Shown: in pieces, positions 49,301 through 61,300 of the stretch
Layout of the letters: each line of letters starts with the position of its first letter
How positions within the stretch are numbered: position 1 is the stretch's first letter
Origin: Plazaster borealis
Taxonomy: Eukaryota > Echinodermata > Asteroidea > Forcipulatida > Labidiasteridae
NCBI GenBank assembly: GCA_021014325.1
Contig: CM037467.1
Coordinates: forward strand, 6,510,001 to 6,574,000
Length of the DNA stretch: 64,000 bases
Reading direction: 5' to 3'
Notes under the pieces: generated by a model
Databases searched by the model: none
The model's input: only the letters and a program-made list of their open reading frames with translations
What the model was told of the DNA's origin: nothing
Position numbers and translations under genes: made by a program

Positions 49301-52300
49301 CAACAAACATGGGTGTGCTGAACCTGCTGGTTGAATCTCAGCGAGTTTGGAGAACTTTTTTTGAAAGTGCTCAGAATGCTCTGAGATTAATTCTGTACCA
49401 ACAAACATGGGTGTGCTGAACCTGCTGGTTGAATCTCAGCGAGTTTGAGAACCTTTTTTTTGAAAGTGCTCAGAATGCTCTGAGATTAATTCTGTACCAA
49501 CAAACATGGGTGTGCTGAACCTGCTGGTTGAATCTCAGCGAGTTTGGAGAACTTTTTTTTTGAAAGTGCTCAGAATGCTCTGAGATTAATTCTGTACCAA
49601 CAAACATGGGTGTGCTGAACCTGCTGGTTGAATCTCAGCGAGTTTGGAGAACTTTTTTTTGAAAGTGCTCAGAATGCTCTGAGATTAATTCTGTACCAAC
49701 AAACATGGGTGTGCTGAACCTGCTGGTTGAATTACAGCGAGTTTGGAGAACAATTTTTTTTTAAAGTGCACATAATTATCTGAGATTAATTCTGTACCAA
49801 CAAACATGGGTGTGCTGAACCTGCTGGTTGAATCTCAGCGAGTTTGGAGAACTTTTTTGAAAGTGCTCAGAATGCTCTGAGATTAATTCTGTACCAACAA
49901 ACATGGGTGTGCTGAACCTGCTGGTTGAATCTCAGCGAGTTTGGAGAACTTTTTTTTGAAAGTGCTCAGAATGCTCTGAGATTAATTCTGTACCAACAAA
50001 CATGGGTGTGCTGAACCTGCTGGTTGAATCTCAGCGAGTTTGGAGAACTTTTTTTGAAAGTGCTCAGAATGCTCTGAGATTAATTCTGTACCAACAAACA
50101 TGGGTGTGCTGAACCTGCTGGTTGAATCTCAGCGAGTTTGGGAAACTACTTTTTGAAAGTGCTCAGAATGCTCTGAGATTAATTCTGTACCAACAAACAT
50201 GGTTGTGATTAACCTGCTGGTTGAATCTCAGCGAGTTTTGAGAAACTTTTTTTTTGAAAGTGCTCAGAATGCTCTGAGATTAATTCTGTACCAACAAACA
50301 TGGGTGTGCTGAACCTGCTGGTTGAATCTCAGCGAGTTGGGAGAACATTTCTGAAAGTGCTCAGAATGCTCTGAGATTAATTCTGTACCAACAAACATGG
50401 GTGTGCTGAACATGCTGGTTGAATCCCAGCGAGTTTTGAGAACTTTTTTTTGAAAGTGCTCAGAATGCTCTGAGATTAATTCTGTACCAGTAAACATGGA
50501 TGTGCTGAACCTGCTGGTTGAATCTCAGCGAGTTTTGAGAACCTTTTTTTTTGAAAGTGCTCAGAATGCTCTGAGATTAATTCTGTACCAACAAACATGG
50601 GTGTGCTGAACCTGCTGGTTGAATCTCAGCGAGTTTGGGAAACTTTTTTTTTAAAAGTGCTCAGAATGCTCTGAGACTAATTCTGTACCAACAAACATGG
50701 CTGTGCTGAACCTGCTGGTTGAATCTCAGCGAGTTTTGAGAACCTTTTTTTTTGAAAGTGCTCAGAATGCTCTGAGATTAATTCTGTACCAACAAACATG
50801 GGTGTGCTGAACCTGCTGGTTGAATCTCAGCGAGTTTGGAGAACTTTTTTTTTGAAAGTGCTCAGAATGCTCTGAGATTAATTCTGTACCAACAAACATG
50901 GGTGTGCTGAACCTGCTGGTTGAATCTCAGCGAGTTTGGAGAACTTTTTTTGAAAGTGCTCAGAATGCTCTGAGATTAATTCTGTACCAACAAACATGGG
51001 TGTGCTGAACCTGCTGGTTGAATCTCAGCGAGTTTGGAGAACTTTTTTTTTGAAAGTGCTCAGAATGCTCTGAGATTAATTCTGTACCAACAAACATGGG
51101 TGTGCTGAACCTGCTGGTTGAATCTCAGCGAGTTTTGAGAACATTTTTTTGAAAGTGCTCAGAATGCTCTGAGACTAATTCTGTACCAACAAACATGGGT
51201 GTGCTGAACCTGCTGGTTGAATCTCAGCGAGTTTGGAGAACTTTTTTTTGAAAGTGCTCAGAATGCTCTGAGATTAATTCTGTACCAACAAACATGGGTG
51301 TGCTGAACCTGCTGGTTGAATCTCAGCGAGTTTGGGGAACTTTTTTTTGAAAGTGCTCAGAATGCTCTGAGATTAATTCTGTACCAACAAACATGGGTGT
51401 GCTGAACCTGCTGGTTGAATCTCAGCGAGTTTGGAGAACTTTTTTTTGAAAGTGCTCAGAATGCTCTGAGATTAATTCTGTACCAACAAACATGGGTGTG
51501 CTGAACCTGCTGGTTGAATCTCAGCGAGTTTGCAGAACTTTTTTTGAAAGTGCTCAGAATGCTCTGAGACTAATTCTGTACCAACAAACATGGGTGTGCT
51601 GAACCTGCTGGTTGAATCTCAGCGAGTTTGGAGAACTTTTTTGAAAGTGCTCAGAATGCTCTGAGATTAATTCTGTACCAACAAACATGGATGTGCTGAA
51701 CCTGCTGGTTGAATCTCAGCGAGTTTTGAGAAAGTTTTTTGAAAGTGCTCAGAATGCCTCTTAGATTAAATCTGTACCAACAAACATGGGTGTGCTGAAC
51801 CTGCTGGTTGAATCTCAGCGAGTTTGGAGAACTTTTTTTTGAAAGTGCTCAGAATGCTCTGAGATTAATTCTGTACCAACAAATATGGGTGTGCTGAACC
51901 TGCTGGTTGAATCTCAGCGAGTTTGAAAACAAATTTTTTTCAAAGTGCTCAGAATGCTCTGAGATTAATTCTGTACCAACAAACCTGGGTGTGCTGAACC
52001 TGCTGGTTGAATCTCAGCGAGTTTGGAGAACTTTTTTTGAAAGTGCTCAGAATGCTCTGAGATTAATTCTGTACCAACAAACATGGGTGTGCTGAACCTG
52101 CTGGTTGAATCTCAGCGAGTTTGGAGAACTTTTTTTTGAAAGTGCTCAGAATGCTCTGAGATTAATTCTGTACCAACAAACATGGGTGTGCTGAACCTGC
52201 TGGTTGAATCTCAGCGAGTTTGGAGAACTTTTTTTTGAAAGTGCTCAGAATGCTCTGAGATTAATTCTGTACCAACAAACATGGGTGTGCTGAACCTGCT

Positions 52301-55300
52301 GGTTGAATCTCAGCGAGTTTTGAGAACCTTTTTTTTGAAAGTGCTCAGAATGCTCTGAGATTAATTCTGTACCAACAAACATGGGTGTGCTGAACCTGCT
52401 GGTTGAATCTCAGCGAGTTTGGAGAACTTTTTTTTGAAAGTGCTCAGAATGCTCTGAGATTAATTCTGTACCAACAAACATGGGTGTGCTGAACCTGCTG
52501 GTTGAATCTCAGCGAGTTTGCAGAACTTTTTTTGAAAGTGCTCAGAATGCTCTGAGATTAATTCTGTACCAACAAACATGGGTGTGCTGAACCTGCTGGT
52601 TGAATCTCAGCGAGTTTGGGAACTTTTTTTTGAAAGTGCTCAGAATGCTCTGAGATTAATTCTGTACCAACAAACATGGGTGTGCTGAACCTGCTGGTTG
52701 AATCTCAGCGAGTTTGGAGACGAAAAAATTTCAAACTGCTCAGAATGCTCTGAGATTAATTCTGTACCAACAAACATGGGTGTGCTGAACCTGCTGGTTG
52801 AATCTCAGCGAGTTTGGAGAACTTTTTTTTGAAAGTGCTCAGAATGCTCTGAGATTAATTCTGTACCAACAAACATGGGTGTGCTGAACCTGCTGGTTGA
52901 ATCTCAGCGAGTTTGGAGAACTTTTTTTTGAAAGTGCTCAGAATGCTCTGAGATTAATTCTGTACCAACAAACATGGGTGTGCTGAACATGCTGGTTGAA
53001 TCCCAGCGAGTTTTGAGAACTTTTTTTTGAAAGTGCTCAGAATGCTCTGAGACTAATTCTGTACCAACAAACGTGGGTGTGCTGAACCTGCTGGTTGAAT
53101 CTCAGCGAGTTTTGAGAACTTTTTTTTGAAAGTGCTCAGAATGCTCTGAGATTAATTCTGTACCAACAAACATGGGTGTGCTGAACCTGCTGGTTGAATC
53201 TCAGCGAGTTTGGAGAACTTTTTTTTGAAAGTGCTCAGAATGCTCTGAGATTAATTCTGTAGCAACAAACATGGGTGTGCTGAACCTGCTGGTTGAATCT
53301 CAGCGAGTTTGGAGAACTTTTTTTTGAAAGTGCTCAGAATGCTCTGAGATTAATTCTGTACCAACAAACATGGGTGTGCTGAACCTGCTGGTTGAATCTC
53401 AGCGAGTTTTGAGAACTTTTTTGAAAGTGCTCAGAATGCTCTGAGACTAATTCTGTACCAACAAACATGGGTGTGCTGAACCTGCTGGTTGAATCTCAGC
53501 GAGTTTGGGGAACTTTTTTTTGAAAGTGCTCAGAATGCTCTGAGATTAATTCTGTGCCAACAAACATGGGTGTGCTGAACATGCTGGTTGAATCTCAGCG
53601 AGTTTGGGGAACTTTTTTTTGAAAGTGCTCAGAATGCTCTGAGATTAATTCTGTACCAACAAACATGGGTGTGCTGAACATGCTGGTTGAATCCCAGCGA
53701 GTTTTGAGAACTTTTTTTTGAAAGTGCTCAGAATGCTCTGAGATTAATTCTGTACCAGTAAACATGGATGTGCTGAACCTGCTGGTTGAATCTCAGCGAG
53801 TTTGGAGAATTTTGTTTTTGAAAGTGCTCAGAATGCTCTGAGATTAATTCTGTACCAACAAACATGGGTGTGCTGAACCTGCTGGTTGAATCTCAGCGAA
53901 TTTTGAGAACTTTTTTTTGAAAGTGCTCAGAATGCTCTGAGATTAATTCTGTACCAACAAACATGGGTGTGCTGAACCTGCTGGTTGAATCTCAGCGAGT
54001 TTGGAGAACTTTTTTTATGAAAGTGCTCAGAATGCTCTGAGATTAATTCTGTACCAACAAACATGGGTGTGCTGAACCTGCTGGTTGAATCTCAGCGAGT
54101 TTGGGAAACTTTTTTTTTGAAAGTGCTCAGAATGCTCTGAGACAAATTTTGTACCAACAAACATGTCTGTGCTGAACCTGATGGTTTAATCTCATCGAGT
54201 TTGGGAACTTTTTTGAAAGTGCTCAGAATGCTCTGAGATTAATTCTGTACCAACAAACATGGGTGTGCTGAACCTGCTGGTTGAATCTCAGCGAGTTTGA
54301 GAACTTTTTTGAAAGTGCTCAGAATGCTCTGAGATTAATTCTGTACCAACAAACATGGGTGTGCTGAACCTGCTGGTTGAATCTCAGCGAGTTTGGAGAA
54401 CTTTTTTTTGAAAGTGCTCAGAATGCTCTGAGATTAATTCTGTACCAACAAACATGGGTGTGCTGAACCTGCTGGTTGAATCTCAGCGAGTTTTGAGAAC
54501 CTTTTTTTGAAAGTGCTCAGAATGCTCTGAGACTAATTCTGTACCAACAAACATGGGTGTGCTGAACCTGCTGGTTGAATCTCAGCGAGTTTGGAGAACT
54601 TTTTTGAACGTGCTCAGAATGCTCTGAGATTAATTCTGTACCAACAAACATGGCTGTGCTGAACCTGCTGGTTGAATCTCAGCGAGTTTGGAGAACTTTT
54701 TTTTTTGAAAGTGCTCAGAATGCTCTGAGACTAATTCTGTACCAACAAACGTGGGTGTGCTGAACCTGCTGGTTGAATCTCAGCGAGTTTGGAGAACTTT
54801 TTTTGAAAGTGCTCAGAATGCTCTGAGATTAATTATGTACCAACAAACATGGGTGTGCTGAACCTGCTGGTTGAATCTCAGCGAGTTTGGAGAACTTTTT
54901 TTTGAAAGTGCTCAGAATGCTCTGAGATTAATTCTGTACCAACAAACATGGGTGTGCTGAACCTGCTGGTTGAATCTCAGCGAGTTTGGAGAACTTTTTT
55001 GAAAGTGCTCAGAATGCTCTGAGATTAATTCTGTACCAACAAACATGGGTGTGCTGAACATGCTGGTTGAATCTCAGCGAGTTTTGAGAACTTTTTTTGA
55101 AAGTGCTCAGAATGCTCTGAGATTAATTCTGTACCAACAAACATGGGTGTGCTGAACCTGCTGGTTGAATCCCAGCGAGTTTGGAGAACTTTTTTTTGAA
55201 AGTGCTCAGAATGCTCTGAGATTAATTCTGTACCAACAAACATGGGTGTGCTGAACCTGCTGGTTGAATCTCAGCGAGTTTTGAGAACCTTTTTTTGAAA

Positions 55301-58300
55301 GTGCTCAGATTGCTCTGAGACTAATTCTGTACAAACAAACATGGGTGTGCTGAACCTGCTGGTTGAATCTCAGCGAGTTTGGAGAACCTTTTTTGAAAGT
55401 GCTCAGAATGCTCTGAGATTAATTCTGTAGCAACAAACATGGGTGTGCTGAACATGCTGGTTGAATCTCAGCGAGTTTGGGAAACTTTTTTTTGAAAGTG
55501 CTCAGAATGCTCTGAGATTAATTCTGTACCAACAAACATGGGTGTGCTGAACCTGCTGGTTGAATCTCAGCGAGTTTGGAGAACTTTTTTTTGAAAGTGC
55601 TCAGAATGCTCTGAGATTAATTCTGTACCAACAAACATGGGTGTGCTGAACCTGCTGGTTGAATCTCAGCGAGTTTGGAGAACTTTTTTTTTGAAAGTGC
55701 TCAGAATGCTCTGAGATTAATTCTGTACCAACAAACATGGGTGTGCTGAACCTGCTGGTTGAATCTCAGCGAGTTTTGAGAACTTTTTATAGAAAGAGCT
55801 CAGAATCCACTGAGATAAATTCTGTACCAACAAACATGGGTGTGCTGAACCTGCTGGTTGAATCTCAGCGAGTTTTGATAACTTTTTTTGAAAGTGCTCA
55901 GAATGCTCTGAGATTAATTCTGTACCAACAAACATGGGTGTGCTGAACCTGCTGGTTGAATCTCAGCGAGTTTGAGAACTTTTTTGAAAGTGCTCAGAAT
56001 GCTCTGAGATTAATTCTGTACCAACAAACATGGGTGTGCTGAACCTGCTGGTTGAATCTCAGCGAGTTTGGAGAACTTTTTTTTGAAAGTGCTCAGAATG
56101 CTCTGAGATTAATTCTGTACCAACAAACATGGGTGTGCTGAACCTGCTGGTTGAATCTCAGCGAGTTTGGAGAACTTTTTTTTGAAAGTGCTCAGAATGC
56201 TCTGAGATTAATTCTGTACCAACAAACATGGCTGTGCTGAACCTGCTGGTTGAATCTCAGCGAGTTTTGAGAACCTTTTTTTTTTGAAAGTGCTCAGAAT
56301 GCTCTGAGATTAATTCTGTACCAACAAACATGGGTGTGCTGAACCTGCTGGTTGAATCTCAGCGAGTTTGAGGAACTTTTTTTTGAAAGTGCTCAGAATG
56401 CTCTGAGATTAATTCTGTACCAACAAACATGGGTGTGCTGAACCTGCTGGTTGAATCTCAGCGAGTTTTGAGAACCTTTTTTTTTGAAAGTGCTCAGAAT
56501 GCTCTGAGACTAATTCTGTACCAACAAACATGGATGTGCTGAACCTGCTGGTTGAATCTCAGCGAGTTTGGAGAATTTTTTTTTGAAAGTGCTCAGAATG
56601 CTCTGAGACTAATTCTGTACCAACAAACATGGGTGTGCTGAACCTGCTGGTTGAATCTCAGCGAGTTTGGGGAACTTTTTTTTGAAAGTGCTCAGAATGC
56701 TCTGAGATTAATTCTGTACCAACAAACGTGGGTGTGCTGAACCTGCTGGTTGAATCTCAGCGAGTTTTGAGAACCTTTTTTTTTGAAAGTGCTCAGAATG
56801 CTCTGAGATTAATTCTGTACCAACAAACATGGCTGTGCTGAACCTGCTGGTTGAATCTCATCGAGTTTGGAGAACCTTTTTTTGAAAGTGCTCAGAATGC
56901 TCTGAGATTAATTCTGTACCAACAAACATGGGTGTGCTGAACCTGCTGGTTGAATCTCAGCGAGTTTGGAGAACTTTTTTTTGAAAGTGCTCAGAATGCT
57001 CTGAGATTAATTCTGTACCAACAAACATGGGTGTGCTGAACCTGCTGGTTGAATCTCAGCGAGTTGGGAGAACCTTTTTTGAAAGTGCTCAGAATGCTCT
57101 GAGATTAATTCTGTACCAACAAACATGGGTGTGCTGAACCTGCTGGTTGAATCTCAGCGAGTTTGGAGAACTTTTTTTGAAAGTGCTCAGAATGCTCTGA
57201 GATTAATTCCGTACCAACAAACATGGGTGTGCTGAACCTGCTGGTTGAATCTCAGCGAGTTTGGAGAACTTTTTTTTGAAAGTGCTCAGAATGCTCTGAG
57301 ATTAATTCTGTACCAACAAACATGGGTGTGCTGAACCTGCTGGTTGAATCTCAGCGAGTTTTGAGAACCTTTTTTTGAAAGTGCTCAGAATGCTCTGAGA
57401 CTAATTCTGTACCAACAAACATGGGTGTGCTGTACCTGCTGGGTTAATCTCAGCGAGGTTGGAGAACTTTTTTGAAAGTGCTCAGAATGCTCTGAGATTA
57501 ATTCTGTACCAACAAACATGGGTGTGCTGAACCTGCTGGTTGAATCTCAGCGAGTTTTGAGAACCTTTTTTTGAAAGTGCTCAGAATGCTCTGAGATTAA
57601 TTCTGTGCCAACAAACATGGGTGTGCTGAACATGCTGGTTGAATCTCAGCGAGTTTGGAGAACTCTTTTTTTAAAAGTGCTCAGAATGCTCTGAGATTAA
57701 TTCTGTACCAACAAACATGGGTGTGCTGAACCTGCTGGTTGAATCTCAGCGAGTTTGGAGAACCTTTTTTTGAAAGTGCTCAGAATGCTCTGAGATTAAT
57801 TCTGTACCAACAAACATGGCTGTGCTGAACCTGCTGGTTGAATCTCAGCGAGTTTTGAGAACCTTTTTTTGAAAGTGCTCAGAATGCTCTGAGACTAATT
57901 CTGTACCAACAAACATGGGTGTGCTGAACCTGCTGGTTGAATCTCAGCGAGTTTGGAGAACTTTTTTTTGAAAGTGCTCAGAATGCTCTGAGATTAATTC
58001 TGTACCAACAAACATGGGTGTGCTGAACCTGCTGGTTGAATCCCAGCGAGTTTTGAGAACTTTTTTTTGAAAGTGCTCAGAATGCTCTGAGATTAATTCT
58101 GTACCAACAAACATGGATGTGCTGAACCTGCTGGTTGAATCTCAGCGAGTTTGGAGAACTTTTTTTTGAAAGTGCTCAGAATGCTCTGAGATTAATTCTG
58201 TACCAACAAACATGGATGTGCTGAACCTGCTGGTCGAATCTCAGCGAGTTTGGAGAATTTTTTTTTGAAAGTGCTCAGAATGCTCTGAGACTAATTCTGT

Positions 58301-61300
58301 ACCAACAAACATGGGTGTGCTGAACCTGCTGGTTGAATCTCAGCGAGTTTGGGGAACTTTTTTTTGAAAGTGCTCAGAATGCTCTGAGATTAATTCTGTA
58401 CCAACAAACATGGGTGTGCTGAACCTGCTGGTTGAATCTCAGCGAGTTTGGAGAACTTTTTTTGAAAGTGCTCAGAATGCTCTGAGATTAATTCTGTAGC
58501 AACAAACATGGGTGTGCTGAACCTGCTGGTTGAATCCCAGCGAGTTTGGAGAACTTTTTTTTGAAAGTGCTCAGAATGCTCTGAGACTAATTCTGTACCA
58601 ACAAACATGGCTGTGCTGAACCTGCTGGTTGAATCTCAGCGAGTTTTGAGAACCTTTTTTTTTGAAAGTGCTCAGAATGCTCTGAGACTAATTCTGTACC
58701 AACAAACATGGGTGTGCTGAACCTGCTGGTTGAATCTCAGCGAGTTTGGAGAACTTTTTTTGAAAGTGCTCAGAATGCTCTGAGATTAATTCTGTAGCAA
58801 CAAACATGGGTGTGCTGAACCTGCTGGTTGAATCTCAGCGAGTTTGGGGAACTTTTTTTTTTGAAAGTGCTCAGAATGCTCTGAGATTAATTCTGTACCA
58901 ACAAACATGGGTGTGCTGAACCTGCTGGTTGAATCTCAGCGAGTTTGTGAAAAAATTTTTTTGAAAGTGCTCAGAATGCTCTGAGATTAATTCTGTACAA
59001 ACAAACATGGGTGTGCTGAACCTGCTGGTTGAATCTCAGCGAGTTTGGAGAACTTTTTTTTGAAAGTGCTCAGAATGCTCTGAGACTAATTTTGTACCAA
59101 CAAACATGGGTGTGCTGAACCTGCTGGTTGAATCTCAGCGAGTTTGGAGAAATTTTTTTTTGAAAGTGCTCAGAATGCTCTGAGATTAATTCTGTACCAA
59201 CAAACATGGGTGTGCTGAACCTGCTGGTTGAATCTCAGCGAGTTTTGAGAACCTTTTTTTTGAAAGTGCTCAGAATGCTCTGAGATTAATTCTGTACCAA
59301 CAAACATGGGTGTGCTGAACCTGCTGGTTGAATCTCAGCGAGTTTGGAGAACTTTTTTTTGAAAGTGCTCAGAATGCTCTGAGATTAATTCTGTACCAAC
59401 AAACATGGCTGTGCTGAACCTGCTGGTTGAATCTCAGCGAGTTTTGAGAACCTTTTTTTTTGAAAGTGCTCAGAATGCTCTGAGACTAATTCTGTACCAA
59501 CAAACATGGGTATGCGGAACCTGCTGGTTGAATCTCAGCTAGTTTGGGAAACTTTTTTTTTGAAAGTGCTCAGAATGCTCTGAGATTAATTCTGTAGCAA
59601 CAAACATGGGTGTGCTGAACCTGCTGGTTGAATCTCAGCGAGTTTGGGGAACTTTTTTTTGAAAGTGCTCAGAATGCTCTGAGATTAATTCTGTACCAAC
59701 AAACATGGGTGTGCTGAACATGCTGGTTGAATCCCAGCGAGTTTTGAGAACTTTTTTTTGAAAGTGCTCAGAATGCTCTGAGACTAATTCTGTACCAACA
59801 AACGTGGGTGTGCTGAACCTGCTGGTTGAATCTCAGCGAGTTTGGGGACCTTTTTTTTTGAAAGTGCTTAGAATGCTCTGAGATTAATTCTGTACCAACA
59901 AACATGGGTGTGCTTGAACCTGCTGGTTGAATCCCAGCGAGGTTTGAGAACTTTTTTTTGAAAGTGCTCAGAATGCTCTGAGATTAATTCTGTACCAACA
60001 AACATGGATGTGCTGAACCTGCTGGTCGAATCTCAGCGAGTTTGGGGAACTTTTTTTTGAAAGTGCTCAGAATGCTCTGAGATTAATTCTGTACCAACAA
60101 ACATGGGTGTGCTGAACCTGCTGGTTGAATCTCAGCGAGTTTTGAGAACCTTTTTTTTGAAAGTGCTCAGAATGCTCTGAGATTAATTCTGTACCAACAA
60201 ACATGGGTGTGCTGAACCTGCTGGTTGAATCTCAGCGAGTTTGGAGAACTTTTTTTTGAAAGTGCTCAGAATGCTCTGAGATTAATTCTGTACCAACAAA
60301 CATGGTTGTGCTGAACCTGATGGTTGAATCTCAGAGAGTTTTGAGAAGAATGTTTGTGAAAGTGCTCAGATTGCTCTGAGACTAATTCTGTACCAACAAA
60401 CATGGGTGTGCTGAACCTGCTGGTTGAATCTCAGCGAGTTTGGAGAACTTTTTTGAAAGTGCTCAGAATGCTCTGAGATTAATTCTGTACCAACAAACAT
60501 GGGTGTGCTGAACATGCTGGTTGAATCTCAGCGAATTTTGAGAACTTTTTATTGAAATTGCCCAGAATGCTCTGAGATTAATTCTGTAGCAACAAACATG
60601 GGTATGCTGAATCTGCTGGTTGAATCTCAGCGAGTTTGGAGAACTTTTTTTTTTGAAAGTGCTCAGAATGCTCTGAGATTAATTCTGTACCAACAAACAT
60701 GGCTGTGCTGAACCTGCTGGTTGAATCTCAGCGAGTTTTGAGAACCTTTTTTTTGGAAAGTGCTCAGAATGCTCTGAGATTAATTCTGTACCAACAAACA
60801 TGGGTGTGCTGAACCTGCTGGTTGAATCTCAGCGAGTTTGGAGAACTTTTTTTTTAAAGTGCTCAGAATGCTCTGAGATTAATTCTGTACCAACAAACAT
60901 GGGTGTGCTGAACCTGCTGGTTGAATCTCAGCGAGTTTGGAGAACTTTTTTTGAAAGTGCTCAGAATGCTCTGAGATTAATTCTGTACCAACAAACATGG
61001 GTGTGCTGAACCTGCTGTTTGAATCTCAGCGAGTTTGGAGAACTTTTTTTGAAAGTGCTCAGAATGCTCTGAGATTAATTCTGTACCAACAAACATGGGT
61101 GTGCTGAACCTGCTGGTTGAATCTCAGCGAGTTTTGAGAACTTTTTTTTAAAGTGCTCAGAATGCTCTGAGACTAATTCTGTACCAACAAACGTGGGTGT
61201 GCTGAACCTGCTGGTTGAATCTCAGCGAGTTTGGGGAAATCTTTTTTTGAAAGTGCTCAGAATGCTCTGAGATTAATTCTGTACCAACAAACATGGGTGT

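Noticed and set aside
14409..61009. Many open frames of 60-111 codons in the satellite, several near-identical to each other
   Set aside because: They are repeats of the same monomer translated in phase. They arise when T-tract length shifts the frame past a stop, and they have no domain, start context or splice signals. Identity between distant frames reflects duplicated satellite blocks.
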